Of a stretch of DNA of 64,000 nucleotides, positions 1-12,343 are shown one piece after another. Positions within the stretch are counted from its first letter, which is position 1. Every line of letters begins with the position of its first letter. The position numbers and the translations under genes were made by a program. Below the pieces are notes generated by a model that saw only the letters and a list, made by a program, of their open reading frames with translations, was not told the DNA's origin and searched no databases. The stretch comes from Glandiceps talaboti (taxonomy: Eukaryota > Hemichordata > Enteropneusta > Spengelidae), in the NCBI RefSeq assembly GCF_964340395.1, contig NC_135549.1:35032332-35096331 (forward strand). Direction: 5' to 3'.

Positions 1-1312
<1,312 letters not shown>

Positions 1313-2260
1313 ATAGATAGATGCGAAGCACTGTCTAAGCTTCAATCTATTTTCCTACGAAAATGTACATGTCTCCTGTTGTTGGCAATATGTGTCGTTT
1401 CGTAAACCCGTATTTTTTTAAACCCTGTAGTTAGTTTTATGCTGCTATTGTACGAAAAAAGTGGTGTGTTAACACTATAGTGTTAATATGCTTTTTGTTT
1501 CAATGATTAGGCCAAATTTAAAGGACCATAGCTATAGTCTAGATTACAGTATACATATGTTTGATATGGAAGTTCCCGTACACAGGCAAGTCACACTAGT
1601 ACTACCCGCTTGAAAAAATAAAAACACTTCAACGTCTCGCCACAAATTTATTTCGAATTAAACATATTTTGAATGTAAGGATTGTTTTGGGGTTTGCTAG
1701 AAATGGGAGAAACATTGGTATAGGGGCATTGATATTGCATGTATAGTAAAGTTACTGATGTGTTAGAGCACTTTAGGAGGTCATACCTAGTGTATAATAG
1801 AAACAGCCAAACATTTACATGGCATGTTCTGTAACTAGTGTGGTAGCTAGGTAATACATGTATTATATGTATAATTATATGTATAGTTATGTTGGAACCC
1901 TTACATGAAGTAATATTTAAACCATTTATGAAAGAAACAGAGACAAAAACAAATATATATATATATGTACCACATGCTAACGAAACTGACTGGTCCCTGA
2001 CATGTGTTTGAAACTGTTTGTCATGATTTGACAAGTGTCCTGGTTGGAGAGGTACGAGCAGGTTGAACAGTATACTCGAACCTGTGCATCATTTCCCTGC
2101 CAAGACATTTTTTTCTAGCAGCAGTGGTCCATCTTTTTTTCCCCATCACCCACTCATATCCGCATTTTTTTTCAAGCAAATCCATTTGGCATCTTTTTTC
2201 CCCCCCGAAATCTTCCAAGCCCCCCCCCCCAGGATATCAAATGGTCCACCCCTAACCAAC
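1313..2260. other. Unassigned AT-rich sequence
   Basis: No coding frame, RNA gene or clear repeat is recognisable. A short TA microsatellite lies near 1953-1966. From about 2110 the plus strand becomes pyrimidine-rich with T and C homopolymer runs, including a C run at 2218-2230. Short open frames here have no conserved-looking content. Confidence 0.6.
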
Positions 2261-2264
2261 TGAT

Positions 2265-2480
2265 GAGCTAACGTGTCAACTGGTAGATTCCGTGAATTGA
2301 ACCCACTTCCCCCAAACACTAGTCAGAGTGCTGTAATCAGCTGAGCTAACGTGCCAACTGGTAGATACCGTGAATTGAACCCACTTCCCCTAAACACTAA
2401 TCAGAGTGCTGTAACCAGCTGAGCTAACGTGCCAACTGGTAGATACCGGGAATTGAACCCACGTCCCCTAAACACTATTC
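2265..2480 (-). repeat. Three tandem tRNA-like units, 78-bp period
   Basis: Three near-identical units begin at 2265, 2343 and 2421. On the minus strand each reads like a tRNA: a D-arm/A-box segment (TTAGCTCAGCTGGTTACAGC), an anticodon-arm region, and a T-arm/B-box segment (GTGGGTTCAATTC). The arms are imperfect and I cannot assign an anticodon with confidence. They may be tRNA pseudogenes or the head of a tRNA-derived SINE amplified in tandem. The third unit is cut short at its 5' side near 2480. Confidence 0.65.
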
Positions 2481-2489
2481 AAAACCTGA

Positions 2490-3500
2490 ATAATCATAAA
2501 TCAGTTATAAGCAAGTGAGACAAAAGATGCAGTCTCTTCCCTGTTTCAAAAAGCCTAGCCTTGGGTCAAATTATCTCGCTATAAGCTAGTAAATAATAAA
2601 ACGATTTATTCAACATACTGGCTGCACTTCCACCACAAACTGGATTACCTGTACAACAGACCAATTATATTTTTATAGTTTACATTTTGATCTCGCATAC
2701 ATGACTTTTAATTTGACGATTACTTTTAGCCACAGACTTTCCCAAAATCATTCTTAAAACGCTCACCCAGTCTCGTCACTATGTGCAATGTTTGGTCCAA
2801 AACTTTTTCCTTTTTATAACTTACTCCATGTGCACATTTCCCCCAAAGTATCGTCTGTGTGTCTACACCCACTTTCTACCTTATACTAAGCATAAAGCTG
2901 TAGCACCAACACTAGCTGGTTGAGCTATTAAATTGTGATGTTTCATGTTCAAAGTAGATTAAAGTCTGTTGTTCAACTTACGAAATAAGTTCCAAGAATT
3001 AGATCCACTCTCTGCATACCGATGCATATGCAATGCAACTATTTTTGCATTAGGAGTCTGAATGGTCATATCCCTCCCCCATACGATTATAGTTATATCT
3101 TGTTTTATCCTTATTCTGCCAGTTCATTGACATCAACCATTTGTGTCCTTTGCTTGCTGCGATTAGTTTTTTTTAAGGATTCGAAACCAACAAGTCGTTC
3201 GGGATTGCGAACTTTTCCTCTAGCAATCCTTGGTGTGTTAACAGAGTCATCCTGTCGAGGGCAACCCCTTTTATATCTAACTGCAATGGTTTCATGCATT
3301 AACAATTGCTTGAAACTCCATTTTTGTCACATTGGTGGCTGAACTGAATCGGCTAACTATTGTATAGTGCAACAAACCTCCCTATCACAAGTCTTCCCAT
3401 TAAGGGGACGCCCCAAGACACCCCCAGCGGCTGCAGGGCATACAGTAACACGCAATTTATGGTGCAAATTGTTTTAATAAATTCAGTTTTGCTATAGGCA
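2490..3500. other. Unassigned sequence
   Basis: I see no convincing gene. Short open frames occur on both strands around 3022-3342 and overlap each other, as expected of non-coding DNA. No recognisable repeat family could be assigned. Confidence 0.5.
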
Positions 3501-3508
3501 TTGCTAAG

Positions 3509-3553
<45 letters not shown>

Positions 3554-3556
3554 GCG
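3509..3556. repeat. (TCTG)n microsatellite
   Basis: About twelve uninterrupted TCTG copies. The same tetranucleotide in complementary form (CAGA) recurs at 33718-33742, 37296-37325 and 44140-44177, in the latter cases at the ends of dispersed repeats. Confidence 0.95.
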
Positions 3557-3559
3557 TGT

Positions 3560-4003
3560 AAACAACTACTATGTCATCACTACTGTTCTCTTTATTTCAT
3601 TCCATATTTTATCATTACATTCCACAGCAAAATGTCATATTTGCCACATGCATAACAAGTCTTATTTGCCAGTCATATTACACCTCGACATTCTTACACA
3701 AGCTGTCATGGGTCAGAATCAAATCACATGATCTTCTTTAAATAGACTATTGCCATGCGGTGATATTGCCCGCGCATGCAAAGACTAATGCCCGGCACTA
3801 CTGCCCGCTGAAGTTATTTTGACTGTTGCGCTTCTCTTATGTGCATGTTTTCCAGTGTTGCGCATTCGAGGTGATAAGGTAACTACAGGGAGACATAAAA
3901 GTTTATTTCTTGCAGAAATTTTAATAAATATAATTACAGATTATACCATGGGGATACTCAATCTCCTACAAATAATTGAAGCCATGTCCATATTAGATCC
4001 TTA

Positions 4004-4069
<66 letters not shown>

Positions 4070-6830
4070 AAGTTAAGGGGTTTTAATAGTACATAATAAT
4101 AAAAATGTCAATTTTTTTTTTAGAGGAATGGTGCTTTCAATAAAATGTATCCGTGTGAGCTTATAGAATATATTTATTTTAAAGGGATCATAAGATGTGG
4201 ACATTTTTCCTTTATAAAGCTCAAAAGCTCAAAATGAATAATAAACAGAAAACATGAATTTAAAAAAAAAAAAGTATGTGTGTGTGTGTGTGTGTGTTTG
4301 TTTGTGTGTGTAGGGGGGGGGGGGGGGGCTGGTACCAAAACATTACAGGGTCATTGTAATTAAAAAATTGTGAAGTCTCATGAGAAATGGTGGATGTGGA
4401 AACCGACATTTTAATGAAGACAATATGAAACATTCCAATCTGTAATTGCTATATCTGATATGAAGAAATTAACAACACAGACCATTTGGAAAATAATTGA
4501 AAACCAGAACTAGACACAGAAAGAAAAAATAGAATAAAAAATCTACTTGCCCCACCTATTCTAAAATTGAGCGTAACCGGACCAAACATATTTTTAATTA
4601 GACCTAATTTTCTTGATAATACCAACTGCAATAATTTGTAGTACAGGAAATTCAGAGCTCATGTGGCATTGACAAGTTGGAGCCATATGTCAAATCCCAG
4701 TAAAGTGTTTCCAAATGAGTAGAATCAGAATTAAACTCAAAAGTATACAGTTTAGCCGAGTATGTTATCATTATTGTTATTTAATATGTTCTCCCAGTTT
4801 GGTAGGAGGTGCCCCATTTCTTGTATTGTGATAATTCGTAGGTATGCACACCTCATATTAATTATCAGTCAAATAAAGTGATTTTATATTCCTTACTATC
4901 ATGAAATACTACCAAATAGTCACAAGACATAAGAAGAAAGATAATATACATCTGTCACTAGAGGGCGTCTGTCCACTTCAACAACCTGCTCGACTGTAAA
5001 AACTAGACATGTACTTGAACTCTCAATATATAAAAGGCCGAGCATATTTAGTTGGCAAATAAATGTTCACTTACTTGACCCTTAAACATCTACAATTGTG
5101 CTTGTCTATGTCTGAATCTTGATAGGAATATCACATACTCTGAAAAATGAAACAATTAAAAATGAACATTTTCGCATTTACCTGCAAAATATGTACGTAA
5201 TAAAACTTCAGAGCTACTAAACTTGTAAATTCGATTTTATATAACTCCCCAATTGTTCTGTGTTCTCTAACACAGCTATTATTTTATTTCATATTTAACG
5301 TTGGGCATAAAATAGAAAAATAAAACTAAATGCGAAAAACTTTACTTTCTCAGGAAAGAAGTCCGCGTACATCATGTAACGCGATATGAACTGCTTTGTA
5401 TCTCGCTTGACCTTTATAAATAAAAATTAATAGTGCTGAACACATATTCGCTTTCAAACCTAACACTCAATTAATATTATGATGTCTGCTTTTCAATTTG
5501 GAAATAAATTTGTTTGTATTTGAAAACAAAAAACAATAATAAAAAACAAAATATTTACCTTGTTTTATTTTAGCTCCTACCTTTAGCCAGCTGCCGTTGT
5601 CATCTGCAAGTTGAAGTGCGCTCTCTTACGTTAGTTGGCGCACCTCCAAATTTTCCCATCATGCAACAATCAGACCACAGTATTATGTGGATCCACAACA
5701 AAATTTCACTCAAAATCTGTATTGTGATGACTCCTTTGGCAATACTGACTGCTAAATTCAACGAACATACACTAAAAAAAACTCTACCAAGTGTGGTTTA
5801 TTTTTTTAGACGCTTACTGATGTTTGCTTATTGTTATTGTGGACGTTTCCTGAAGACTACACGATACTGTGATAAGACTGACCGGCCATATTTGAATTTG
5901 CTCGTGAGTTTATGTCGGACTGCATGTCGTATGCTTCGAACAGCAGCATATACAGCACGAGTGCAACCCTACAGAGTTGCACAGGATACCTAATATTCAA
6001 TTATTTTGTGACGGCTATATATTTGCGTGGAAATAACCTCTGTGTAAACGGACAGTGTTTAATAATGAAGCAACTAACGGTTTCCTTGAACGCAACTTTG
6101 GATGTATGTTTGGTATCGGGTGTCAATGTCTTGTCAAACCGGACCTATGTTACATTAATTGCTTATCCATGATTATGTCATATATTCAACTGAAGACTAT
6201 GTACTACGTATGCATATATGTATATGATTTACACTGCCAAGAAAGGAAAGCTGAATTTTGTTCATAGCAAAAGGTATGTAGAGCTGATGACTTCGTTAAC
6301 GTACATGTTCATGTTTGTAAATGTCAGCACAACAGTTACTGAAAAGGACAAGAATATGTCAAGATGGGGTTGTATTTAAAAGCTGAGTAATTTGTATTAA
6401 ATCGTAATTTCACACAGTATATCTTTATTGCTGTGTTATGCTGTCATTATTGCAAACAGTTGTCAGTGTATACATTTAATATTTAACAGAAAACTAGCTA
6501 AGGCCTGCAATTTTCTTCACATTCCCGCACACCGGTTTGTTTATGTTCACGTGACGTATAGTAGCACCCTCCTTGCGCGTGACATGTTGTAGTGTAGTTG
6601 GCCCGGCCGGCTCTTCAAAAAATTGGGATCGTAATTAGACCTTGTAATCGGCACAGATCTTCTGACATACATGTTAAGCTTTTACAACCACTCAGTTTGT
6701 GACTAGTTGCATATTTTATTAGGACTTGGAGTAACAAAATATTTGGTATTTTAATAGCAAACCCATTCGTTTGTAGGTGTATGTCAGATGTAATTTTTGT
6801 ACTAAAACATGGCATTTGTAAAGTAAGCGT
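3560..6830. other. Unassigned sequence with simple repeats
   Basis: A TTA microsatellite occupies about 4003-4070, a GT run lies near 4276-4312, and a run of 16 G follows at 4313-4328. Otherwise the region is AT-rich unique-looking DNA. Open frames up to 125 codons occur at 5616-5993 on the plus strand but have no recognisable domain, so I do not call a gene. Confidence 0.5.
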
Positions 6831-6835
6831 ATTTT

Positions 6836-7430
6836 ATGTTTCCATGGAAGCCACTCTCCAATTTTAGATAATCTGTCTTACAATGGATAGCATTAGTGCA
6901 TATATGCCAAAAGTAAGGATTTTGTTTGTAAAAAAAATTTTCTTCGAATTTTACATAAATTTTGCCTAATAATGCATAATATGGTGATTTAGGTTACCAT
7001 GGCAACAGATGTTCCTAAAATGATATCTATTTTTGAACTCGGCATAACAAACCACTCAAGATAGGGTGGTCAATATGCTAATAAACTATGTTATAATTAG
7101 GTTTATCATGTTATTTTCCAGATATGTAGGTGTTTAACCAACACAACATTTTTTACTCTACCATATGTTTCCATGGAAACAGCTATCCAATTTTATACAA
7201 TTTATGTTACACCAGGTAGAACTAACTCATACATGTCTAATACAAAGGCATTTTTTCACTGTATTATCTTTTTTTTCAATGTTTTATGTCAAATTTTGGA
7301 AAAAAATGGTTAACATATTATGGTGGTTTTGGTTACCATGGCAACAGATGTTCATAAAATGACCCCCTTTTTTGAACTCAGCATACAAAACTACCCCAGG
7401 TAGGGTGGTTAATATTTGAGTAAACCCGAT
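6836..7430. repeat. Diverged tandem duplication with X-box palindromes
   Basis: Two diverged copies (about 6836-7090 and 7164-7430, offset near 330 bp) share the order: TTTCCATGGAA, an AT-rich middle, GTTACCATGGCAACAGATGTT, TTTTTGAACTC, then AGGGTGGT. Each carries the 14-base sequence GTTACCATGGCAAC, at 6993-7006 and 7332-7345, which matches the RFX X-box consensus. Whether the site is functional or just a repeat component is unknown. Confidence 0.75.
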
Positions 7431-7459
7431 TATTATAAAAATTATTATTATCATGTACT

Positions 7460-7945
7460 TATTATTTAATTATTATTATTATTAAACTTTATTTCGGGAA
7501 AGAAAAGAACGCAAACACGCTCATAAACATCCCATAGATAAAAACTATACATAAAAAAACAGCATTTTAAAACAAGTAAGACTTTAAAAAGACAACCTGA
7601 CAAAATGCACACATGAACAAATAAAAGCATTTAAAAATACAACAAATCTCTATACAGTTTATGAATCCCCGAAGAGGATTGTATCGGAATTTAGCACTGC
7701 TGCAATACTAAGTGGTTTATCTCCAACACGAACTGAAGGTAAACATTCAACTCTAATTAAACATTTACGAGGCATAAAATAAATACATTTCGACTTCTTT
7801 GGGTGGAAAATAATGTCGTGGTCAACACCATACATTTCACAGATATACAAGAGAGCGTAGACCTGCAATTGATGGACATATAAGAGCTAAGTCGTCAGCA
7901 TACATAAGATGGTTTATCATTCGGCCACCAATATTGCAGCCCTTA
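7460..7945 (-). mobile_element. LINE 'A', 3' part: YADD motif, ORF end, TAA tail
   Basis: Minus-strand continuation of the reverse-transcriptase frame interrupted at 9964. Reading from 7945 downwards gives NIGGRMINHLMYADDLAL, the catalytic YADD box, followed by thumb-like sequence ending near 7659. The 3' end carries an AATAAA-containing segment and a run of TAA/ATT repeats around 7470-7490, the typical tail of CR1/L2/Jockey-type elements. The copy is 5'-truncated and carries frame changes, so it is dead. Family assignment beyond the broad CR1-Jockey group is inference. Confidence 0.85.
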
Positions 7946-9963
7946 GGCTGCTTTCACAAAAACTTGTTAGGGGGGGGGGGGGGGTCGGGAGATTTTTTGT
8001 AAAATCCTCAAGTACCCCCCCCCCCCCCCCCCCCCCCTGCCAAAGCCCCAAATATTTCAAGTACCCCCCACCCGAATAAATTCTTTTGGGAATACTCTTC
8101 CTGTGCGTTAACATTCCATACCAAGTACAAAACTGTACATAATACACTTAATACCAACTTTGTCCATTATATATAATCAATTTGTATATTGTGTGTATAT
8201 ATATACACAAACACCAGTTAAAACAAAATGTTATGTTAACCAGTGCATTGCCTTTCCAAAAAACAACATATACTTGTAAATGTTGTATTTGCAAATATTG
8301 TGATGCACATGTTATCTAAAGAGAGTTTTATACTGTATTGTTCTAGTTCAGTTTCCTAAATGTTTGCTAAAAGAAATCAAATTGGTCTAAATAACACTGA
8401 AAAAACTCTTAATAAAATGTATTGCCATGTATCCCGTTCTTGTTTGATGTAAATTAGTTCAATATAATGTCAAAAGAAAATAAATGTATGACTCAAAAAT
8501 GCCAGCCACATTTCATCTAACAGAATAGGAATCAAGTGATATATATTAGTGGTAATGATAATTAAGATGGCCCTATTATCATGGTAATTGTATATCTTAA
8601 TGAACCTGGTAATACATTTACCTTGTAAGAGCCTGATTATTGGACTGGTTTTGACGTTAGATTACAAAGGTGAATGCAGGATTTTAAACAAAGTCTCAGA
8701 ATGTGTTTATTTAAATTTTTGATTTCCAAGTGGTAGCTCTCCTTTTAGATCTTGTGTATATAAACATGGCATTGTCATCATCATCATCAGACCCAATTTC
8801 TCCTTCAACTTCATCAGAGTTGGAACTAGCTGTATCATCATTCTCACTGTCACTGTCATCAGATGACAAATCACTCTCACTTTCTTTAGATTGATAATAG
8901 TGGCATCTTACAGCCTCAACTTTGTCTATTTTGTGCATTCTTGCCACAGCTGGAATTTCATAGTTGGAAAGTTACTTATCAAGTTCTTTCACTTTCAATT
9001 TGGAAATGTCACCGTTTCTGACAAGCGCATCCCAGTCATATTCATCAATTTTTTTTATTTATCTTTATATTTACAAGTAATAGTATATTCATGCAAAGTT
9101 GAAAAGTATGTGCAAAAAATTTATTTGACTTTTTCTCTGTTAACTCAGCTTGTGAGATATTGTCTTCTGTTTCACATGTAGCAGACGTTGCCAATATGCT
9201 AATTTTAGGAAATATTTAGAATGTGTTATTAAAAGTTTATGTTGAAAATTATAGTCATATCTATAGGATGAAAAAATACCTTGCACAGAAGTTTTTGATA
9301 CTTGTCAAGTATGTTTTAGTGCAGGTGCATCTTTTACATTTTGATGGCAGGCTGAGATGAACCTTTTCCAACTCTTTTTTTTTTAAACTTCCAAGAGCTG
9401 CAAATGTAAAATGTTGTCTGTCATATTTGTCTGTCATTTAATACTAGTAAGAATTTACATGAAAAAGTTACATATCATTGTGATAACCACAAACCAAAAC
9501 ACAGTCATGTCACAAAGAATATTTTCAGTACAGTGTAAAGGTAATTTCACACATTAAATGAACCAAATTTCAGTAGATAGTAGTGTACATGAAAGACACT
9601 GTTTTTTCAGACAAAAAACAATCTGTACCACTCATTTCAATTTATCATTACATTAACAGTTTATTAAAAGAAAATTAAAATTTGACTGTTTTTGTTTTTC
9701 ATTTTACTAACTTGTGAGCAACTGTTGTTTGTAGCTGCTGTTTTTGTTGTTGTTGTGGAAAAAGGAAGACCAACATTATAAAAGCTTATTTTTCCATGTT
9801 TGAAAAGTCATGATGTCAATTTATTTTCAGGTACCCCCCCCCTCTACAACCCATAACATTTTTTCAGGTACCCCCCCCCCCCCACACACACACTATCCAT
9901 ATATTTTCAAGCCCCCCCCCCCCAAATCTCCCCCCCCCCCAACAAGTTTTTGTGAAAGCAGCC
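7946..9963. mobile_element. 2018-bp TIR element, TTA target duplication, Harbinger-like
   Basis: The ends are inverted repeats beginning GGCTGCTTTCACAAAAACTT, 23 bases identical before running into poly-G (left) and poly-C (right). A TTA lies directly outside each end (7943-7945 and 9964-9966). The element sits in LINE A; deleting it with one TTA rejoins the reading frame exactly. A 3-bp TWA duplication with a GG-starting TIR is typical of PIF/Harbinger, so that is the inferred superfamily. Long C runs (such as 8015-8037) and repeated copies of TTTCAAGTACCCC or a close variant lie near both ends. No transposase is seen. Confidence 0.9.
8711..8947 (-). CDS. Small acidic Ser/Asp/Glu-rich open frame in the TIR element
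   Basis: A 78-codon minus-strand frame inside the 2-kb TIR element. After a short basic start it is dominated by serine, aspartate and glutamate (residues about 20-58), then ends basic. Composition bias like this arises easily from TCATCA-type repeats on the opposite strand, which are visible at 8770-8790. I recognise no transposase or other domain. It may be a remnant exon or simply chance. Confidence 0.2.
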   Translation of the reverse strand: MARMHKIDKVEAVRCHYYQSKESESDLSSDDSDSENDDTASSNSDEVEGEIGSDDDDDNAMFIYTRSKRRATTWKSKI

Positions 9964-10735
9964 TTATAACATGACTTCAGTTGACTACTAAGATCATCCA
10001 TATAAACGTTAAACAGATAAGAGGAAAGAATGCTACCTTGCCGAACACCATTCCCAACAGAAAACAGTGACGACCTAGCCCCACTCCATTGTGTGAAGAA
10101 ACATTGCGTGCGATACCAGACCAATAATATACGAACAGCATACTTTGGAATACCAAAGTAACCAATGATTAACTCGGTCGAAAGCTTTCGTTGCATCTAA
10201 GAAGCAAACATAAACAGGACTATTGTAATTATGATAATAATTAATCGTTTCCTTAAGCAAGTAAATGCAGAGATCGGTGGAATGAACTTGTTTGAAACCA
10301 TACTGATAATCTTCGGTCGTGAGAATTGCTTTACAACGATCAAGAATGATAGATTCCAGGATTTTTGAAGCTGCAGTAGAGATGGCGATAGGTCTATAAT
10401 TGTCTTTGCTTGTCAGATCACCCGTTTTGTCCTTAACAAGTGGTACGATTATGGTCGTCATGAAGTTATTAGGCAGATAACCATGTGACAGCATAGAGGA
10501 AAGAACAAGAGCTAACATAATATGAAGTCTGTGGCTAGCATATTTAAAATGTTCACAAGAGAGGTCGTCAGCGCCAGCAGCTTTACCATTTGGAAGACTG
10601 TTTATCGAGTGAGAAACCCCAGCACTGCTGATGTGGAAGTACAATTTCGGAATGCATCAAAGAGAAACTTTTCTTCTATCGATGACGAATGAAGAGTAGC
10701 TATGTGATCGTGAATGACTGGACCAATGAGTGCAC
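9964..10735 (-). mobile_element. LINE 'A', 5' part: reverse transcriptase
   Basis: Minus-strand reverse-transcriptase core of a non-LTR retrotransposon. Successive blocks are visible: LPNGKAAGADDLS, DNYRPIAI, YGFKQVHSTD, a catalytic block with FLDATKAFDRVNHW, then GVRQGSILSSYLFNVYMDDL. There is a frameshift near 10160 and another near 10645. The frame is cut at 9963/9964 by the TIR element and resumes at 7945 with YADD. The upstream endonuclease domain is missing, so this is a 5'-truncated copy of the CR1/L2/Jockey group. Confidence 0.9.
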
Positions 10736-10756
10736 AGTGTAATAAAATTATAATAC

Positions 10757-10862
10757 ATGCACTAAGGCAATATCACAATTAGTGCCTGCCCTTGGGCTGG
10801 CACTAAATTTTGGTAAAGAGTGCCAAGCCTTATGCGGGCACTAAATTGTGATATTGCACTAA
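10757..10862. repeat. Hairpin/foldback element of about 105 bp
   Basis: CAATATCACAATTAGTGCC on the left is matched in reverse complement by GGCACTAAATTGTGATATTG on the right with a one-base difference, and the central part (CTTGGGCTGGCAC against GTGCCAAGCC) extends the pairing. The motif CACTAAATTGTGATA is then repeated once more. This is a near-complete palindrome, probably a small MITE or cruciform-forming repeat, located just upstream of the truncated 5' end of LINE A. Confidence 0.75.
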
Positions 10863-10869
10863 ATTGTGA

Positions 10870-12340
10870 TATAGGTGTTATTATTAACCATATTTTATGA
10901 CCCATGTACCATATACGTCTCTTGTATTTTCAGCAATGTAACCAAAGTTGCTTTACTTGTTAATTTGGGAAGCATTCATTCATATCATGTCCATCAGGTT
11001 AACTCATTGTGACAAACTATTGGCTTTTCATTCTAAACTACTGTTAATTTAGTTTAATACATACACACTGCTTTAGGTAGACACAACAATAAACACAAAG
11101 TTATATGTGAAAGTACTTTATTTGAATACATTGGAAGAACATGTGAACATAAATATATTAAAATATTGTTCACTGAATATTAAGAATGGTTTGAAAGTTT
11201 ATTTCACAACTTCAGAAAAAACAAGCTTTCATAGAAGACATAGAACCCAGCTGGTGTGTTGCACAGCAATGTTATTGTTCAAATTTGCAGGTCTCTAGAT
11301 ACAATAAAACTTCGTAATTTATTGACCAGTTTGACCGAATATGGAGGTTAAAGTCAAAGGTATAAAAAGAAAGTTTACCTTTGTTGATATATGGCTATAT
11401 ACATTTAACTGGAATCTTTGTATACAATACTTGATAACAGAATGAAAATATTTTGTTAAGGTCAAAGGTCAAGGTATCATCAGAAAGCTTCCCCATTGAT
11501 AATGGACTAGGCATTTCAATGGTGTCCATATGGAAATACCAGGCAAAACGTGCCTTTTTTTATTGCAAATATGGCTGCAATTTGCTAAGCTTGTCAAGGT
11601 TGTAACATTAATTACATGACATCTGCATATATCTCACTTAAAAAATCCATATCTTTATTACAATGTATCATCATCAAAAAAATGTTTGAATCAAGAAAAC
11701 TATGAAGATAACCAAATTTGGCTATTTGACCTTAAAGAAAACTTTCAAGTTCAAACGTCAAGGTCTAAAAGGATGTTCATCATTGCTAATGTGGGTTTAG
11801 GCACCTGAATGGAGTCGCTACACCTCCAAACTAATGATGCACATTGTGAAATTTTACATCAAATGTGGTGGTGACATATTTTGTTTCACTCACAAAACAA
11901 AGTGACACACATATGTCTAACATAGCACGTTACCTTTGTGCCAGGTTTGGTTGAAATCAGTTGGTGCATGCCAGAGATATGAGGGTGAAGGCACACATGC
12001 ATACATGCACGGAACACAACATATAGGTCGTTGTGGGTGGTGCCTGTTGGGCTAATAATGAATCATGTTAACCAATATATTTTCCTGTAGTCAGCAATAG
12101 GCCCATCATTAGTGAGAACAATTCTCACTAACCATATGCACAGCACTCTCAACACCAAATGACACATTCCCTTTCTTTACATAATGGAAATACATTTCCA
12201 TAAGATACCAAATATTTCAATATGCAAATGTAGATAAACAAATTTGGAATGTAAGAAATAAGTTGTTTTTATTGTTAAATACCCAGTTTGCTTTGAATCA
12301 ACTATATACATACATGTAAGTTCTTTATTCACAATAACAC
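10870..12340. other. Unassigned sequence with AGGTCA-rich repeat
   Basis: No gene is recognisable. Segments around 11340-11500 and 11690-11780 belong to a degenerate dispersed repeat containing GTCAAAGGTCAAGGT, seen again near 15310-15370 and 15630-15660. Its core resembles spaced AGGTCA half-sites, but the context looks like a decayed repeat, not an enhancer. Confidence 0.4.
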
Positions 12341-12343
12341 AAA

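Noticed and set aside
5616-5993. 125-codon plus-strand frame
   Set aside because: No recognisable motif, overlapping frames of similar size nearby, and unremarkable composition.
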